From: Alligator mississippiensis
Lineage: Eukaryota; Chordata; Crocodylia; Alligatoridae
Direction of reading: 5' to 3'
Assembly (NCBI RefSeq): GCF_030867095.1
Contig: NC_081826.1
Coordinates: forward strand, 251,142,251-251,206,250
Length of the DNA: 64,000 nt
Shown here: one piece after another, positions 1 to 11,690 of the stretch
How positions within the stretch are numbered: the stretch's first letter is position 1
How the letters are laid out: each line of letters begins with the position of its first letter
Translations under genes and position numbers: made by a program
The notes under the pieces: model-generated
Told to the model about the DNA's origin: nothing
The model's database searches: none
Seen by the model: the letters and a program-made list of their open reading frames with translations, nothing else

Positions 1-66
1 GTTACTCAATGGCCACATACCAGCAGGCCACATTCCAAAGCCTATAGTGATGCCAGACTACTTAGC
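1..66 (+). CDS. MARVELD2: MARVELD2 coding exon (partial at window start)
   Basis: In frame from base 2, this encodes the linker before the ELL domain, including [19 protein letters not shown] strong donor, GTAAGT, begins at 67. The split codon GC|G is completed at 1686 and gives alanine, reproducing the tricellulin stretch just before KYP. Confidence 0.9.
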
Positions 67-3000
67 GTAAGTCTTTACACTCTCCATTAAATTTCTCCAC
101 TGAGTTTAGTGGAGGGGTGCAGGGGGATTTCACCTCCCCAGTGTCTCCTCTAACAATTTCAGCCTTTATATCATACTTCATTCTTTGTGGGTCTCAGACT
201 TCTTACTGATTAAGTGAATGGTAACTACTGGCTCCCTGTCTGTCTTGTATGTAAATGCAGAATACTTGAAAAAATTAATATTTAAAATGGAAAGTTTGGT
301 TCAGTATTAAATCTAAAGTTAACCTAATTATCAAGTAACTGGGGAAGGACATGAATATAGAGAAAGAAATCAAAAACAAAAGTACAGGAAATGCCATTAC
401 TTACAGCTTGAACCAGCTGGTGACAAATCTGTAACATAGCCCTTCTTTAAAGTGTGTGACTGAACCTGTAATTGGCAAAAATAAAGTTTGAGGTTTGACA
501 CTTAATGACTGGATATGGGATCCTGGGTAGGAAAACTGAGGCACAATCTTTTATTGTTTGTAGGTTCTCTGGGAAGTAATATTCTTTTACTAGTATTTAA
601 CTATTTAAAAAGTTAGGTCAGTTTTGTGCTTGAATTTAAAAGTGACCTGTGGAGTAGATATGTCTCTCTCTCTACTACTTTGACATACCTTTAGATACAA
701 GACTGCTATAATGTCTTAATGCAGATGTCTGAAATAGTAAACAATAAACATAGCACGTGAGGGCAAATATATTACTTTCTTAATGTTTCTAAGGAATTAA
801 AGAAATATTCCTTGCACTGATTGTACCTAGTGCTGCCTCCTTTATCTGTGACTTCACTGCACATTCCTGGTCATATTTCTTGCTTTGTAATTTTTTTCTG
901 CTCATTTTACCTATTTTTTTATTATTGGTCAGTAATTACCACAGAACTTGGAGAATTGTAACTTTTAAAATTCTGATCTCGCTTTTCTCCAAGCAGAGAG
1001 ATCCAGCAGTAACGTCCTTTGACTTCAACTATTTTCAGGGAAGAGTTCTGAAGTTATTTTTTTTCCTTAACATGAAACTGCCATTCCAGTTTTTTTTGCA
1101 AACAGCAGTTTCAAATGTAGTTTCCTTTGCCTCTTAAACAGAAAAAGGACAAATTATATTTCAATCCAGGTAATCCAAAACTATTTTTTTGACTTTCTAA
1201 ACAGGGAAACAAATATCCTCAGGCACTCAGAGAGAGACTTCTGATGTTAAAGAAATAATCATGGTTTTTAAATTTAACTCTTATATCCACCTTTTTATCA
1301 CGGTTAAATCTTGTAAAAACAGTATCATGAAAATTCAGTTGTTGCTATGATTTTCCTGTAGCATTGTATGCATAAATATGCATTACAGTATGACAAATTA
1401 AGCCAGAACTGAGAACTTCTGGCCAAGGAAATTGAGATATGAGTAAAATTCATACTAAATTAATAGCCTCTTCAAACTGATAGAGCAGCAGATAGTTTCA
1501 CAAGGTACATTTTAAGGAATACTAATTTGTCTAATCAACCCTGCATTTCAAAATCATATATATAACATGCTGAAAGTTCTGTGTAATATTAACAAAAATT
1601 ACTTAGGAAATCAAATTCACAATTTTTGGGAAAGTTATCATTCTGGTGCAAATAATAGATTTTTTTTGTTTGTTTTTTTTAATAGGAAATACCCAGCCAT
1701 TCAGACAGATGAGATGCGAGAGCGCTATAAAGCTGTGTTCAATGATCAGTTTGCTGAGTATAAAGAGCTCTCTGCTGAAGTTCAAGCTGTCTTAAAAAAA
1801 TTTGATGAATTAGATACATGGATGAGAAAGTTGCCTCATCACTCTGGAAACATGCTTGTAAGTACCTAAATAGAAAGAAAAGAAACTCAGTCGTAAGAAA
1901 CTCAAAGTTGTGATGTAGAAAACCAAGAACAGAAGTGACTAATGAACCCCACTTCCTTTTATCACTGGTTGCTGAAAAAGCTATTGATCGAACCATTTGG
2001 CAGTTTTGAAAAATCTTTAGATGCTTTTGGACTAGGACCAAAGTTTCAAACCTGGATATCAGCTCTGTGCATTAATCCGTATGTGGCCATAAGAGTAAAT
2101 GGATGCTTATTAGAAAAAAAATCCCATTTTAAGAAGTGTATATCAAGAATGCCCATTATCACCCCTCCTTTTTGCTGTGTGAATGAAACCATTTGTTCAA
2201 ACAGTCAGAAATAATCTGAACATGCAGGGAATAAACATAGTACAAAAAGAGCATAAATTAGCATTATATGCAAATGATGCTAGGTTATACTTTACAAAAC
2301 AAATTAATGCACTGTCTAAACTACAGGAAGAAATAATAAAATATGTCAACATTTCAGGATTTAAAATTAACTATGAAAAATCAGAGCTCCTACATTATTG
2401 CTATCAGACCAGGCATCCAAAAGAGAGAAAAGATATAGATATCTATATATGGGTAACTACATTAAAACACTTAGGGGTGAATATTACTAAAAAAATGGCA
2501 GCACTTGTGCAGTTTAAATTCCTTTGATGTAAAGAATCAAATTGGGTCAAAATATGAAATGTCATAGTTAAGTAGATTCACAGCAGTCAAAATGAATATT
2601 TCAGCTTTGATTAATTTTCTGTTCCAAACTACTTTATAGTGCCAGCAAATCTCTTAGTTGAGTGGCAGGCTATGATAAATAAATGTATTTAGGGAAATAA
2701 GAAGCCTAGATTAAAAAATTCTATCCTGCAAAGAGCTCAGCAAAAGGGGAGATAGATGCTTCCAAACATTCAATGTTACTACCAAGCAGCCAACTTAGAA
2801 ATTTGGTGTATTGGATAACACCATTCACAATAAGCACAGAGTAAAAATAGAGCAAACTTGCTGTCTAGCAGTCAAACTTAACCTATTACCATGGCTAAAA
2901 AAATTTCCAGGCAAAATTTTATATATAATTGCTAGGGGTGCACCGATAGAGATTTTGGGGGCTGATACCAATAGCCGATATATAAGGAGTCATATCAGCT

Positions 3001-6000
3001 GATACCAATTTGATTTCCAATACAGCTGCCTCCAGGTGGTAAGTCTGTTGTGGTGGAAGGGGTGTGGGGGCACAGATCAGTGCCCCCCCAGTGAGGAAAG
3101 GAGGTGGTAGGGGCAAGCGCTGTCCATAGGCAGATGGGTGCCCAGGACGGAGGCACAGCTTATAGGGACAGGGTGGCTCCCACCGCTGCTTGCACTCCAG
3201 GAAGGCAGGGGAGGTATTGCCCCCCAGATCTGTGTGGGGCAGGCTGCAGCCTGCCCTGCGCATCTCTTCTCGGTGGCACTGGGAGGGGCTGCAACCACCC
3301 CAGATTTTGCCACTGCTCCACTCCTAGCCCCGCACCGCCAGTCGCAGCCTGGATCTATGTACCACTTCCACCCACGTGCTGGGAAGAGCCAAGGCTGCGT
3401 CTGGTGGCTGGCAGCAGTGGCGGCACTGGGAGCAGAGCAGCAGCGAAATTTTGGGGTGGCTGCAGCCCCTCTGTGCCGCTGGTACCCACTCTGAGCCCAG
3501 CCCCTGCTGAGAAGAGCCATGCGGCACTGGCTGCAGCCTGCCCTGCCCCACCCCACACAGATGTGAGGGGCATACCCCCTCGACCTCCCGGGGCACAAGC
3601 AGTGGCAGGAGCCGCCCCATCAGGAGCCATGCCTCCATTCCACGCCCCCATCCCCTTGGGCAGCGCCTGCCCCCTCCCTCCCTCATCGCAGAGGCATTGA
3701 TCTGCCTCCCCCATACCCCTTCCCTCCCCGTCTGAATTAACAGCTGGAGGCAGATCTCCACATTCTCAGCTCTGCTCTGTGCTGCCCTGCAGCTGCACTC
3801 AGCACGGGTATTTATCAGCCAAATTATCGGCCCATCAGGCATATCCGATGCAACAAATTTTCTTTTATCGGTACTGATCCAATACCAGACCGATGTATCA
3901 GTGCACCTCTAATAACTGCCCTTTTATGAAAATAACAATGACAACCCGGGGACAACACATAAGAAATTAAGCTCATAGCATAATTTTAATAATATTAATA
4001 TAATATTGAATTTAATCCTGATAATTCATTAGGAAGCTTTAATATCTGGAAACATTGTTATCATACATATTGGATAGCTTTTAAAGAAAGCTATATAAAT
4101 ATATTTTTAAAGAAAATATATTTAGATTTATTTTTTTGAAGAAGTAATATTTGTACTGCAGGTGACATTACAATTTATTTTTTTCTAATACCTCCAAGTA
4201 GAATGCTTTTCAATACACTCCTAAAGAAAGGTAAACTTCAGTAGACGGAATTTGAGAAAATTATTGGTCATGCATATGATACGTACAAGTCTATTTTCTG
4301 TGTTTTATATAAAGCAATTTTAAATAGCCATATAGTGAAAAAACACAAAGTGGACTAGTGATATTGGAATAGAAAGTGGTGCTGTAGACTGGGAGACCAC
4401 CTCCTCATACATCTGTGTCCACAACAATAAAAGAGAACTTAAAATCCTATATCAAAGGTATCTGGCCCCACTTAAAATTAAATGCCTTTATGATATAGGT
4501 ACAGGCAAATGATGGAGGGAATGTAATTATTTGGGAGAATTCTACCACATGTGGTAGATCTGTCCCAGAATTAAACTGTTGTAGAAGAAAGTTGGAGACA
4601 TGGTAATGGAAACAAGAGGATGCCGATTATCAAATAACCCCTTAGTGTTCCTTTTGAACCTTCCTAAGAACTCTGCAACACATAAGTGTCACAGGGAATT
4701 AATTCCTTGTTTTCTAGTGGCTGAAAGAATTACAGCTGCAAAGCATGGAAGAGTAGTAATGCTCCTAAAATCACTGACTGTTTTAAAAAAGTTTGGGAAG
4801 TTTTAGTAATGGAAAAGGTGTCCTATCAAGTCAGCATTCTGCAGGGGAGAAGGTATAAAGATGCTTACTTTGAAATCTGGCAGAAAGTTTTGGGATTTTC
4901 TGAAAAAGAATTATCTTCTGTGTCTAAGCCAGAACATTTGAGAAACTTTTTTGAATATTGAAATGCAAGTTCTGTGAGTTAACACTTAAGAATAAATTTA
5001 AAAATTAAAAGCAGAGATGAGTAGAAGATAATGACATTTCTGTTATGCAGTCTTAGGGAAAAGGGTGGAGTGAATTGTTGCACAGAGACGAAGGCTTGGG
5101 CTTGGTAATAGCAGAAACATTGACAAACTTTTGGAGATGGGGGCTAGGGACAGAAATTACCTATAAACTGGTACAAGTGATCAGACACCAGTTCAGATCT
5201 GTAACAACAGACGTTCAATGCACATAAGCCTCTTTCAAAATGGCCAAAACCAGTTTAAGGTAAACACTGATGAATGTAGTATCAGACTTAACTGATTTAA
5301 GTTCAGTTGGTTTATTGAACTTATGTCCCAGATCCCCTCCAAATTCAATTTAACTCAGTCTCCCAGCAGCCCAGGATGCTTTCCCTCCCCCCCGCCCCAA
5401 CAGGGTGAGTGGACTGGCCCAAGCGGTCTGCTGCAGCAGAGCAGGGAGTTGTGCTCTAGTGCCTCCTGGCCTGAACCATTGCAGGCCTGTGGCTGCATTT
5501 CTGGAATCAAAAGTGGATGTCTGTTCACTTGCATAATTAGTTCAATCTATGCAGTTTAGAGTAACTTGCAAAGATTCAGCCTTGGGCTTTTTGACTGTCT
5601 GTGCTTAGCCTGGGGGAGGAAAGGAAGGGAACACACAACTTCTGTGGACACTGAATTGGTTTGTGGTAGTACTGTTGATAAGTTAATATCTGTCTTTATT
5701 TATATTTTGGGGTTTGGGCATGTTTTTGAATATTAAATCGCTTATGAGCTATATTCATTAATAATAACGTTTAAGAAGAAGTCCAGGGACAGTCTTAGCC
5801 AATTGGAAACTGTTTCTGTGTGGAGAAATAGCTTACAATAAGATGACCAGGCATGATGGACTCAGTGTCCCCCCAAAATTGTCTTTGTATTAAAGTCATC
5901 AGTTCCGTAAAACTTAATCATGAATAACTTTCGCCCATCTTACTATTCCATCACTTCTTACCAAACTTGAAAACAATTCAAATGAATTACTAAATTTTAG

Positions 6001-7403
6001 TTTTAATAACATTTTATTGTGACCTGCTCGACAATTCAACAAATTACAGTTTATGGTTAAAACAAAAACTAACAGTAATTGTAACCATATCAGATTACTT
6101 CTAACATATGACAGAAGCATGAACAGAAGAATACTGAGCAAACATGAGTTTTATCAACTCTTAACCTCCCCCCCCATTTTTTTTTTATAGGAACAGGAAA
6201 GGATTTCAAAAGTGCTACAGGAGTATAATACAAAAAAGAATGTGAGTATGATCAGCTTTATATCCTAATGCTAGCTTGCAGTACTAATCTATGGTTAGTT
6301 GAGAGGATACAAGTCAAAAGTAAGCACAGCCTGTTGGCTAGAGGTATGCCCAGCCTTCTTGCATATCCACAACTGTTAGAGAGATATGTATTTGTCATTT
6401 AAAACTCTGGATATTCAAGAAAGTGGGTAAAATTAATACTCAACCTATCCCAATCTTCAATGATAGTCACTTCTTCCAATAAGATTAGATCTATATATCA
6501 GCCTTGAAAGGAAACTGTTGAATTTCTTAAAATAAAATATTTATCTGTTTGTCAGTAGGTCCCATCTATTAGCATTTGCCTTCAGAGGGTGCCGAACATC
6601 ATTCAGTTAATTCTTGGAGCCAATCCATTTCTATTTACCTGTACAAGAAAAAAAACAAGAGTTTTGTCAGTGGCAGAACTACCTGAGGCACATTCTCAAA
6701 TTTTCTTTCGACTCAAAATATTTGGAGGAGGAGCAGAATATATAGCATTCTTGCATTGCTGGAATCTAAAAGAGTTTTACTTGATGACAGTTGTGGTAGG
6801 CCAGTTTTGAATCAGGATAATTGTTTGTATCCCATTAAAATCTTAGTTATAACAAATCTCTTTATTCATACATTTCTTTTTTATTTGGTTCATAGTGAAC
6901 ATTTTAGTGCCTCTTTTTCACTGTTTTTCATTTGAGTTTTGTACATAGTTTTTATTTTTATCATCAAGTAAACTATGCCAAAACACATGCACACAGAGAG
7001 AGTCAGAACAGGATTGCTGAACATAACATAGTCAAATAATATTAAAAATACTTTTCTATTAAATGGTTAATATGTATGCTAAAATCACATAGTCTCACTT
7101 AAGCCCACAAAGGGAAGAAGAATGGGGGTAAGAAATTATGCCCGAGGGAAAAATGTTCTTTGAGGGCAAGGATCCATATATGATTGCAGTTGACTGAGGG
7201 CTGCAAATACTAATGAATGATTGTTCTTAAAGAAAACTGAAGGGTACATTGTATAAATTATAGAATTGCTTACATATTTCTTACAGGATCCTTCCTTTCT
7301 GGAGAAAAAAGAGCGTTGTGAATACCTAAAGAATAAACTCTCTCACATAAAACAACGAATTCAAGACTATGATAAAGTTATGAATTGGAATGTGCAAACT
7401 TAG
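1..7403 (+). CDS. MARVELD2: Tricellulin (MARVEL domain-containing protein 2), C-terminal exons, 5' part outside window
   Basis: Tricellulin is a four-pass membrane protein that seals epithelial cells where three cells meet; its cytoplasmic C-terminus is an occludin/ELL coiled-coil domain. Four exons are visible: 1-66 (cut by the window edge), 1686-1857, 6191-6241 and 7287-7403, with the TAG stop at 7401-7403. All junctions are GT-AG and phases match (2, 0, 0), giving 134 residues in one frame. The peptide reads [19 protein letters not shown], then the ELL segment with [20 protein letters not shown] and a terminus near [12 protein letters not shown], close to mammalian tricellulin as I know it. 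The MARVEL membrane domain lies upstream of the window. Introns carry an L1-like relic and a hAT element. OCLN follows on the same strand, as in mammals. The identification is firm; no frame break is seen. Confidence 0.95.
67..1685 (+). other. MARVELD2 intron, no feature recognised
   Basis: AT-rich sequence between two tricellulin exons. The only open frame of note (880-1137) is T-rich with no recognisable domain. I see no repeat boundary. Confidence 0.6.
1686..1857 (+). CDS. MARVELD2: MARVELD2 coding exon, start of occludin/ELL domain
   Basis: The acceptor is a T-rich tract ending in AATAG at 1685 and the donor GTAAGT begins at 1858. The exon of 172 bases encodes the first helices of the occludin/ELL coiled coil, from KYPAIQTDE to LPHHSGNML. 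It is rich in E, K and L with heptad-like spacing. Confidence 0.93.
1960..4975 (+). mobile_element. L1/Tx1-like LINE ORF2 relic, split by a hAT element
   Basis: The segment 1960-2520 translates in broken frames to reverse-transcriptase text such as [18 protein letters not shown] and [17 protein letters not shown]. The segment 2530-2925 resembles the post-RT region ([13 protein letters not shown] text in another frame). The segment 4400-4930 resembles the C-terminal part, including a HMWW-like cysteine-rich stretch. Many stops and frameshifts show it is dead. It lies sense-oriented in a tricellulin intron and is interrupted by the hAT copy at 2933-3911. Assignment to an L1/Tx1-type clade rather than CR1 rests on the motif text; exact ends are uncertain. 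Confidence 0.7.
2933..3911. mobile_element. Non-autonomous hAT-type element with 8-bp target duplication
   Basis: Ends form inverted repeats: TAGGGGTGCACCGATA at the left and the reverse complement TAGAGGTGCACTGATA at the right. Flanks are ATAATTGC (2925-2932) and ATAACTGC (3912-3919), an 8-bp target duplication with one mismatch, as expected for hAT. The GC-rich interior (3050-3780) has long open frames on both strands without domain text; I read these as compositional. It splits the L1-like relic and is therefore younger than it. Confidence 0.85.
4976..6190 (+). other. MARVELD2 intron remainder, nothing firm
   Basis: Mixed AT-rich sequence with a short GC-rich patch near 5330-5480. No domain, repeat boundary or RNA gene could be supported. 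Confidence 0.5.
6191..6241 (+). CDS. MARVELD2: MARVELD2 coding micro-exon (51 bp)
   Basis: The acceptor TTTTTTATAG ends at 6190 and the donor GTGAGT starts at 6242. Seventeen codons read [17 protein letters not shown], matching the tricellulin segment between the two long helices of the ELL domain. It is symmetric (phase 0 on both sides), so skipping it would keep frame. Confidence 0.93.
6242..7286 (+). other. MARVELD2 last intron, nothing firm
   Basis: AT-rich intron between the 51-bp and terminal exons. No repeat with clear ends is seen. Confidence 0.5.
7287..7403 (+). CDS. MARVELD2: MARVELD2 terminal coding exon with stop
   Basis: The acceptor TTCTTACAG ends at 7286. Thirty-eight codons ([20 protein letters not shown], then the terminus in KVMNWNVQT) precede TAG at 7401-7403. 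This is the distal coiled coil of the ELL domain, which in occludin-family proteins binds ZO-1-type scaffolds (family knowledge). Confidence 0.94.
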   Translation, partial: DPSFLEKKERCEYLKNKLSHIKQRIQDYDKVMNWNVQT

Positions 7404-7775
7404 AATTACCAGAACTTTATGCAGAAGATATTTACTATTTTTAACTAGAAATTATAATTTTAAAATATTCATTTACTGTAAATTTCCAACTGTGAAACCA
7501 ATTACTTTCTGAATCAATGCTTTATATGTAACCTGTTTAAATTATGTGAATTTCTGACAGGTTTTGCACAAAACAGGCAAAATTTAAAGGCAATTTAATG
7601 AAGTTACATGACTTTTTTCAGGGCACCTATATTAATCTGATTCTTTATTAATAGCAAATTTGAGGCCAAAGTCTGTTCCATTTCTTTCATTCATATGTGA
7701 AATAATTCATTCTTTTTCTTTTCTCTATTTTTTAAATGTGTGCATCACCCAGCATTCAATCGTATGGATAATAAG

Positions 7776-8616
7776 CAGGGATCCTGATTTTTCCCTGATA
7801 AAAAGTTGCAAATTCTTTTATAAACCCCCCAAAATCTGTGATTGAAATGAAAGCCCCCACTACTGCACCCCAGCCCTGCTGGTGTCCTTCACTCCTACCC
7901 CCACCCACCCTGCTGGTGCTTCTCACGCCGCCCCCCTCCCACCGCACACCAGAGGCTCAGGCTCCTGCTCTGCTGCCCCCCCCCACAAGGCCTCCTCAGC
8001 TCAGTGTGTGAAACCTAACACTGCAGGAAACAGCAGGTCTGCTCAGCAAAGCTGCTTGCCACTGCAAGCTCTGCAGTGCCCTAGTGACATGTCCCCTCTG
8101 CACACAGCAGCAGTGAGGGGCAGAACCCCACACCTCTGTCCCTGCTGCTGCCCTGGTGCAGCATGTACCCAGGATTGCACATAGCAGCAGGGACCCAGCC
8201 CCACGCCAAGACAAGCTGCCCGCAGCCCTGTCCTGCTCCTTGCTGGGGCCCTGCAGCCAGCCATTGTGACCCCGGGCCCCAAGCCTCATGCACCGCCTGG
8301 CTGGGCAGCAGTCCCAGCCCTGCCCAACTCCCTCCCTATGGGGGCCTCAATCCCCCCCACCACTTACCTGCCGGAGCTGCTCTCCAGGCTGCCTAGCTGC
8401 CATGTGCATATACATACACATGGAGCCCCCTATCTGACTGCTCCCTTCCAGCCCCTTGCAGGCTGGAACTTTGCCAGCCTGCAGAAGGCTCATTGCAAAA
8501 CTGCAAAATCTGCAGGTTTCTCTGCTAAAATGAGAAATCTGCGTTTTACTCCTGCAAGGGGGGAAATCTGCGTTTTACTCTATTTTTCCATGGGACTTGG
8601 AAAACCCAGATCCCTG
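7776..8616. mobile_element. Non-autonomous hAT-type element, 8-bp TSD ATAATAAG
   Basis: Terminal inverted repeats begin CAGGGATC (left) and end GATCCCTG (right), with similar sequence further in (CTGATTTTTCC versus the complement of GGAAAACCCAG). The flanking 8-mers ATAATAAG at 7768-7775 and 8617-8624 are identical. The interior is GC-rich and has no transposase-like text. It lies 372 bases after the tricellulin stop codon. Confidence 0.9.
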
Positions 8617-8799
8617 ATAATAAGCATATGCACATGCACTAGGAGCTCAGGATAATGACTTGGCTTATTGCCCATATGGTATAAGATGGGCTCTTCTTAT
8701 CGGATTTATTCAGCAGAGCATTTAAGAATACTGAGTATTTTCACTGATTTCAGTAAGACTATAATTACAGCGTGTCAGAGCAGACCTGATTAATTGAGG

Positions 8800-9060
8800 C
8801 TGCTGGAGCATGGTAATTACCACACTCCAGTGCCTCCTGCATCTCATGTATCATCAGCATTCCCATGCTTAAAAATAGCGGTGGGGGCCACTTGAACTAA
8901 AGTTTACCAAATGAGCTTAAATTCAAGAGCCACCCACCAGCATTTTTAAGCACAGACGCTGATACACAAGACACTGCAATGCTTTAATTAGACCAGTTCT
9001 CGGAGTTGCTGTAATTAAAGCGCCACCCCTCCCCCCATCCCTAAAGCACAGGTAAAAGTG
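8800..9060. repeat. Imperfect palindromic repeat (MITE-like), copy 1
   Basis: Two arms, about 8830-8910 and 8914-8990, are imperfect reverse complements: CTCATGTATCATCAGC faces GCTGATACACAAGAC, and GGTGGGGGCCACTTGAA faces TTCAAGAGCCACCCACC. A related palindrome lies at 59700-59860. A DNA-transposon derived foldback element is the likeliest reading. Confidence 0.6.
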
Positions 9061-11690
9061 CCCTTACCGTCTTTAAGTGATCTGTTAAATCACATTCATT
9101 AAGATTTTTCAGTTCTGATCGAATTTGTTGGCTTAAGGATCACTTCTGTCTTATAAGGTCAGCCATAGCATTCTCACAAGTCAGTGAGTGGCAGTGGCTG
9201 GCAGAAGGACAAAAAGTGCAGTTCCAGCCTCCTTTTTTTTCTTCCACCTTGCTGCCTAAACCTGATTATTTAACTAGGTCTTATATTTTTTCAGTCCTTT
9301 ATCATGCAGACCTTCAAGAAATGGTAGTTATGTCTGTATAATGATTGAAGAACAGGGTCCTATATTAGCAACCACAGCATAGCATGATTCTAACCTCCCT
9401 TTTGCAGAGGTGAGGTAACTAATTTATAGTTACCCATTACTATAATACTGTGTGAATTAAGAGGTTAAACTCATGTCAAGCCTGCTAATATTACTACAGG
9501 ACTAGCCCTTTGGGTGATGTTAGTAGAAATGCATGTATTAAACTAAGAAAGGAAACACCTATACTTTCACAGAGGAAAAGAACTCTCTTGTTGGAGTGAA
9601 CTGAACAGTTGCTGGGCCAGTTAATGGTAAACTGATTCAGGTGATGATTACAGAATAAAATTTAATTCTCAGTTCAAAAGAAAAATCAGAAGCATGCAGA
9701 GTGTAAAATGGAGACATCTGATACAAGTCCTAGTAGAATATTTTGTCAGTGAATAACAGCAAAATCCTCTCTAGAGAATTAAGGCTAGATTGTATTCTAC
9801 CTATTGAGTGTCTCAGTCCATTTACACACTGCCCACATCCTTCAAAAACAGTTCATGCAAAAGATGAGTGGGCCTCCCTCCTCCTCAGTGGTTTTTTGTG
9901 ACTCAATCCTAAAGGCATACTACAAAAATAAATACATTCATGGATTTTCAGGGACTTAACAAGATGAAAGGGTACCTAAAGCCACTTGGATTCTCAATAA
10001 ATGGAATAGAGTCTGGCCTTTAGTTTACATTTGTATATTAAAGCGTATGATGAATAAGGATTGAATTTATAAAACTTTCTTATGTAACCATTGTAAATGT
10101 TTTAATAAGTTAGTAAATCATGTTGTTTTCTTGATCTTTGTATGACTTTTCATATCTTTGTATGAGCTTTTTTTACTAAATAAATGCACTAAAATAGTAT
10201 TATGCTTTCTTCTCCTATAACCTATTTGCAGTGAAATTTTCTAAAACAAGCATGTTGCTGGACACTTTATTCTGAGATGCATTATTTAGATTTCCAAGAT
10301 CAGAACGTAACTACAGTGCACATGGTCTTATTTATTATTGCATTTACTTGGAAGCAAGAGCTGTTATTAGGATTGCATCCAGGATTTTGTTAAAGATTTC
10401 TTCTTTCCCTCTCCTGCCCCCTTCAACTGAATTTTTTTAATGCGTGGTTACAACTTAAAGCACAGAAATAATGGACACCATCTCAAGCCTAAAATAAGTA
10501 ATGCAACTTTGTAACTTTCTGAATCTTTAAGAAAAGATCTATTCCAGACTCCTAAAGCTTATACCACTGTTCTTCAGCAATAGTATCTAATTGAAGTTGG
10601 TTTAAGTTACAAACTTCTCACCTCAATGCCCTTTGAAAGAAAATGGGGAAAACTTAAAATGAAGAACATTCTGTCAATATACATAATATCAAGTTGATGA
10701 GTACTCAGGATATGAAATATAAAAGTTTGACATCTTTGCATGTTGCTACTGTGGTCCCATTGCTCATCCCACTATAAATGTACCATGTTTAAAGCCAAGA
10801 AAAAACAAATACAACACGCATGTTGTATGAGCAGCAACTTAGTCATGTTCTTCTATAGGAAATTTAAACTTGAAAACTTGTATTTGATATCTGAAATGTA
10901 TGTTTGCATGTATATACATACTTCAGATATTAATACAAATATATAAATATTTGTATAGTAGGTCATTTCTTGTTAAAACTACCAGTAGTAACTCTCCTTA
11001 AAATATGTACCCAGACAAACCAATACATCTATAAAAGACTTGTTATGGGACTGAAATTAATTAGACTTAAAAGTAATTACTATACAGCCAGATGCTTTGG
11101 GGACACTGTGATATATGGCTTGGGAGTTATTCTCTAAGTGTATGCTTTGATTTCTACATATTTACATTGTATTGTATGTGACTGTTTTATTTGTTACAAC
11201 CTAGACATGTCCTCTGTTCTGCTTGATCACCTGTTTCTTGTAAACAGACACAAACCCTGACTCCATATGCTTCTAAGACTTCTAAGGGTGTGGGTGGTGA
11301 CTAGGAAGAATTTAGGGACAGGTAAACAACACAGAATTAGTACAGGAATTTCCTCACCTCCAGATTCCTTTTAAAAGCACTTGAGGGTTACAGCTCTTGG
11401 TAAAATGACCAATAGTCTTGTAGACTCTCCTATGAATGCTTAGGTTTGAGTAGCCTTTCCTGCCCCCTCCCCACCCCCAAAAAGTTTCTGATCCCCTCGG
11501 TCATGTGTCTAGACTGAGCAGCTCTAGCCCATTTCCCCCAGCTAAAATTCTGTATATAATTGTATAATCCTTTTATGAATGTAACTAAACTATTTTGTGG
11601 CAGTGATTTTCCCCAATAGATTTATCCACAGTGACACAGAGAAATCTATTCCCTTTTAGTGTTGTCATAAAAAAAAAAAAGTTATGCTGC
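9061..11690. other. Intergenic, no gene recognised
   Basis: Mostly AT-rich sequence with candidate poly(A) signals only. The short open frame at 10740-10946 has no recognisable domain. Confidence 0.5.

Larger units (their letters stand above)
7404..10200 (+). other. MARVELD2: Probable MARVELD2 3' UTR region
   Basis: No further coding exon is seen after the stop. Candidate poly(A) signals AATAAA occur at 9654-9659 and 10179-10184; the latter is followed by a T-rich stretch. Which one is used cannot be told from sequence. If either is, the transcript carries the hAT element at 7776-8616 in its 3' UTR. Confidence 0.35.

Noticed and set aside
3077..3842. Overlapping 115-198 codon frames on both strands
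   Set aside because: They lie inside a hAT-type element with a GC-rich interior; no transposase or host domain text, and frames overlap on opposite strands.
6589..6810. 73-codon frame in the last MARVELD2 intron as an alternative exon
   Set aside because: No good acceptor/donor pair in phase with the neighbouring exons, and the tricellulin sequence is complete without it.
7882..8655. Several 70-129 codon frames
   Set aside because: Shadows of the GC-rich hAT element 7776-8616; the last one runs past the element end.
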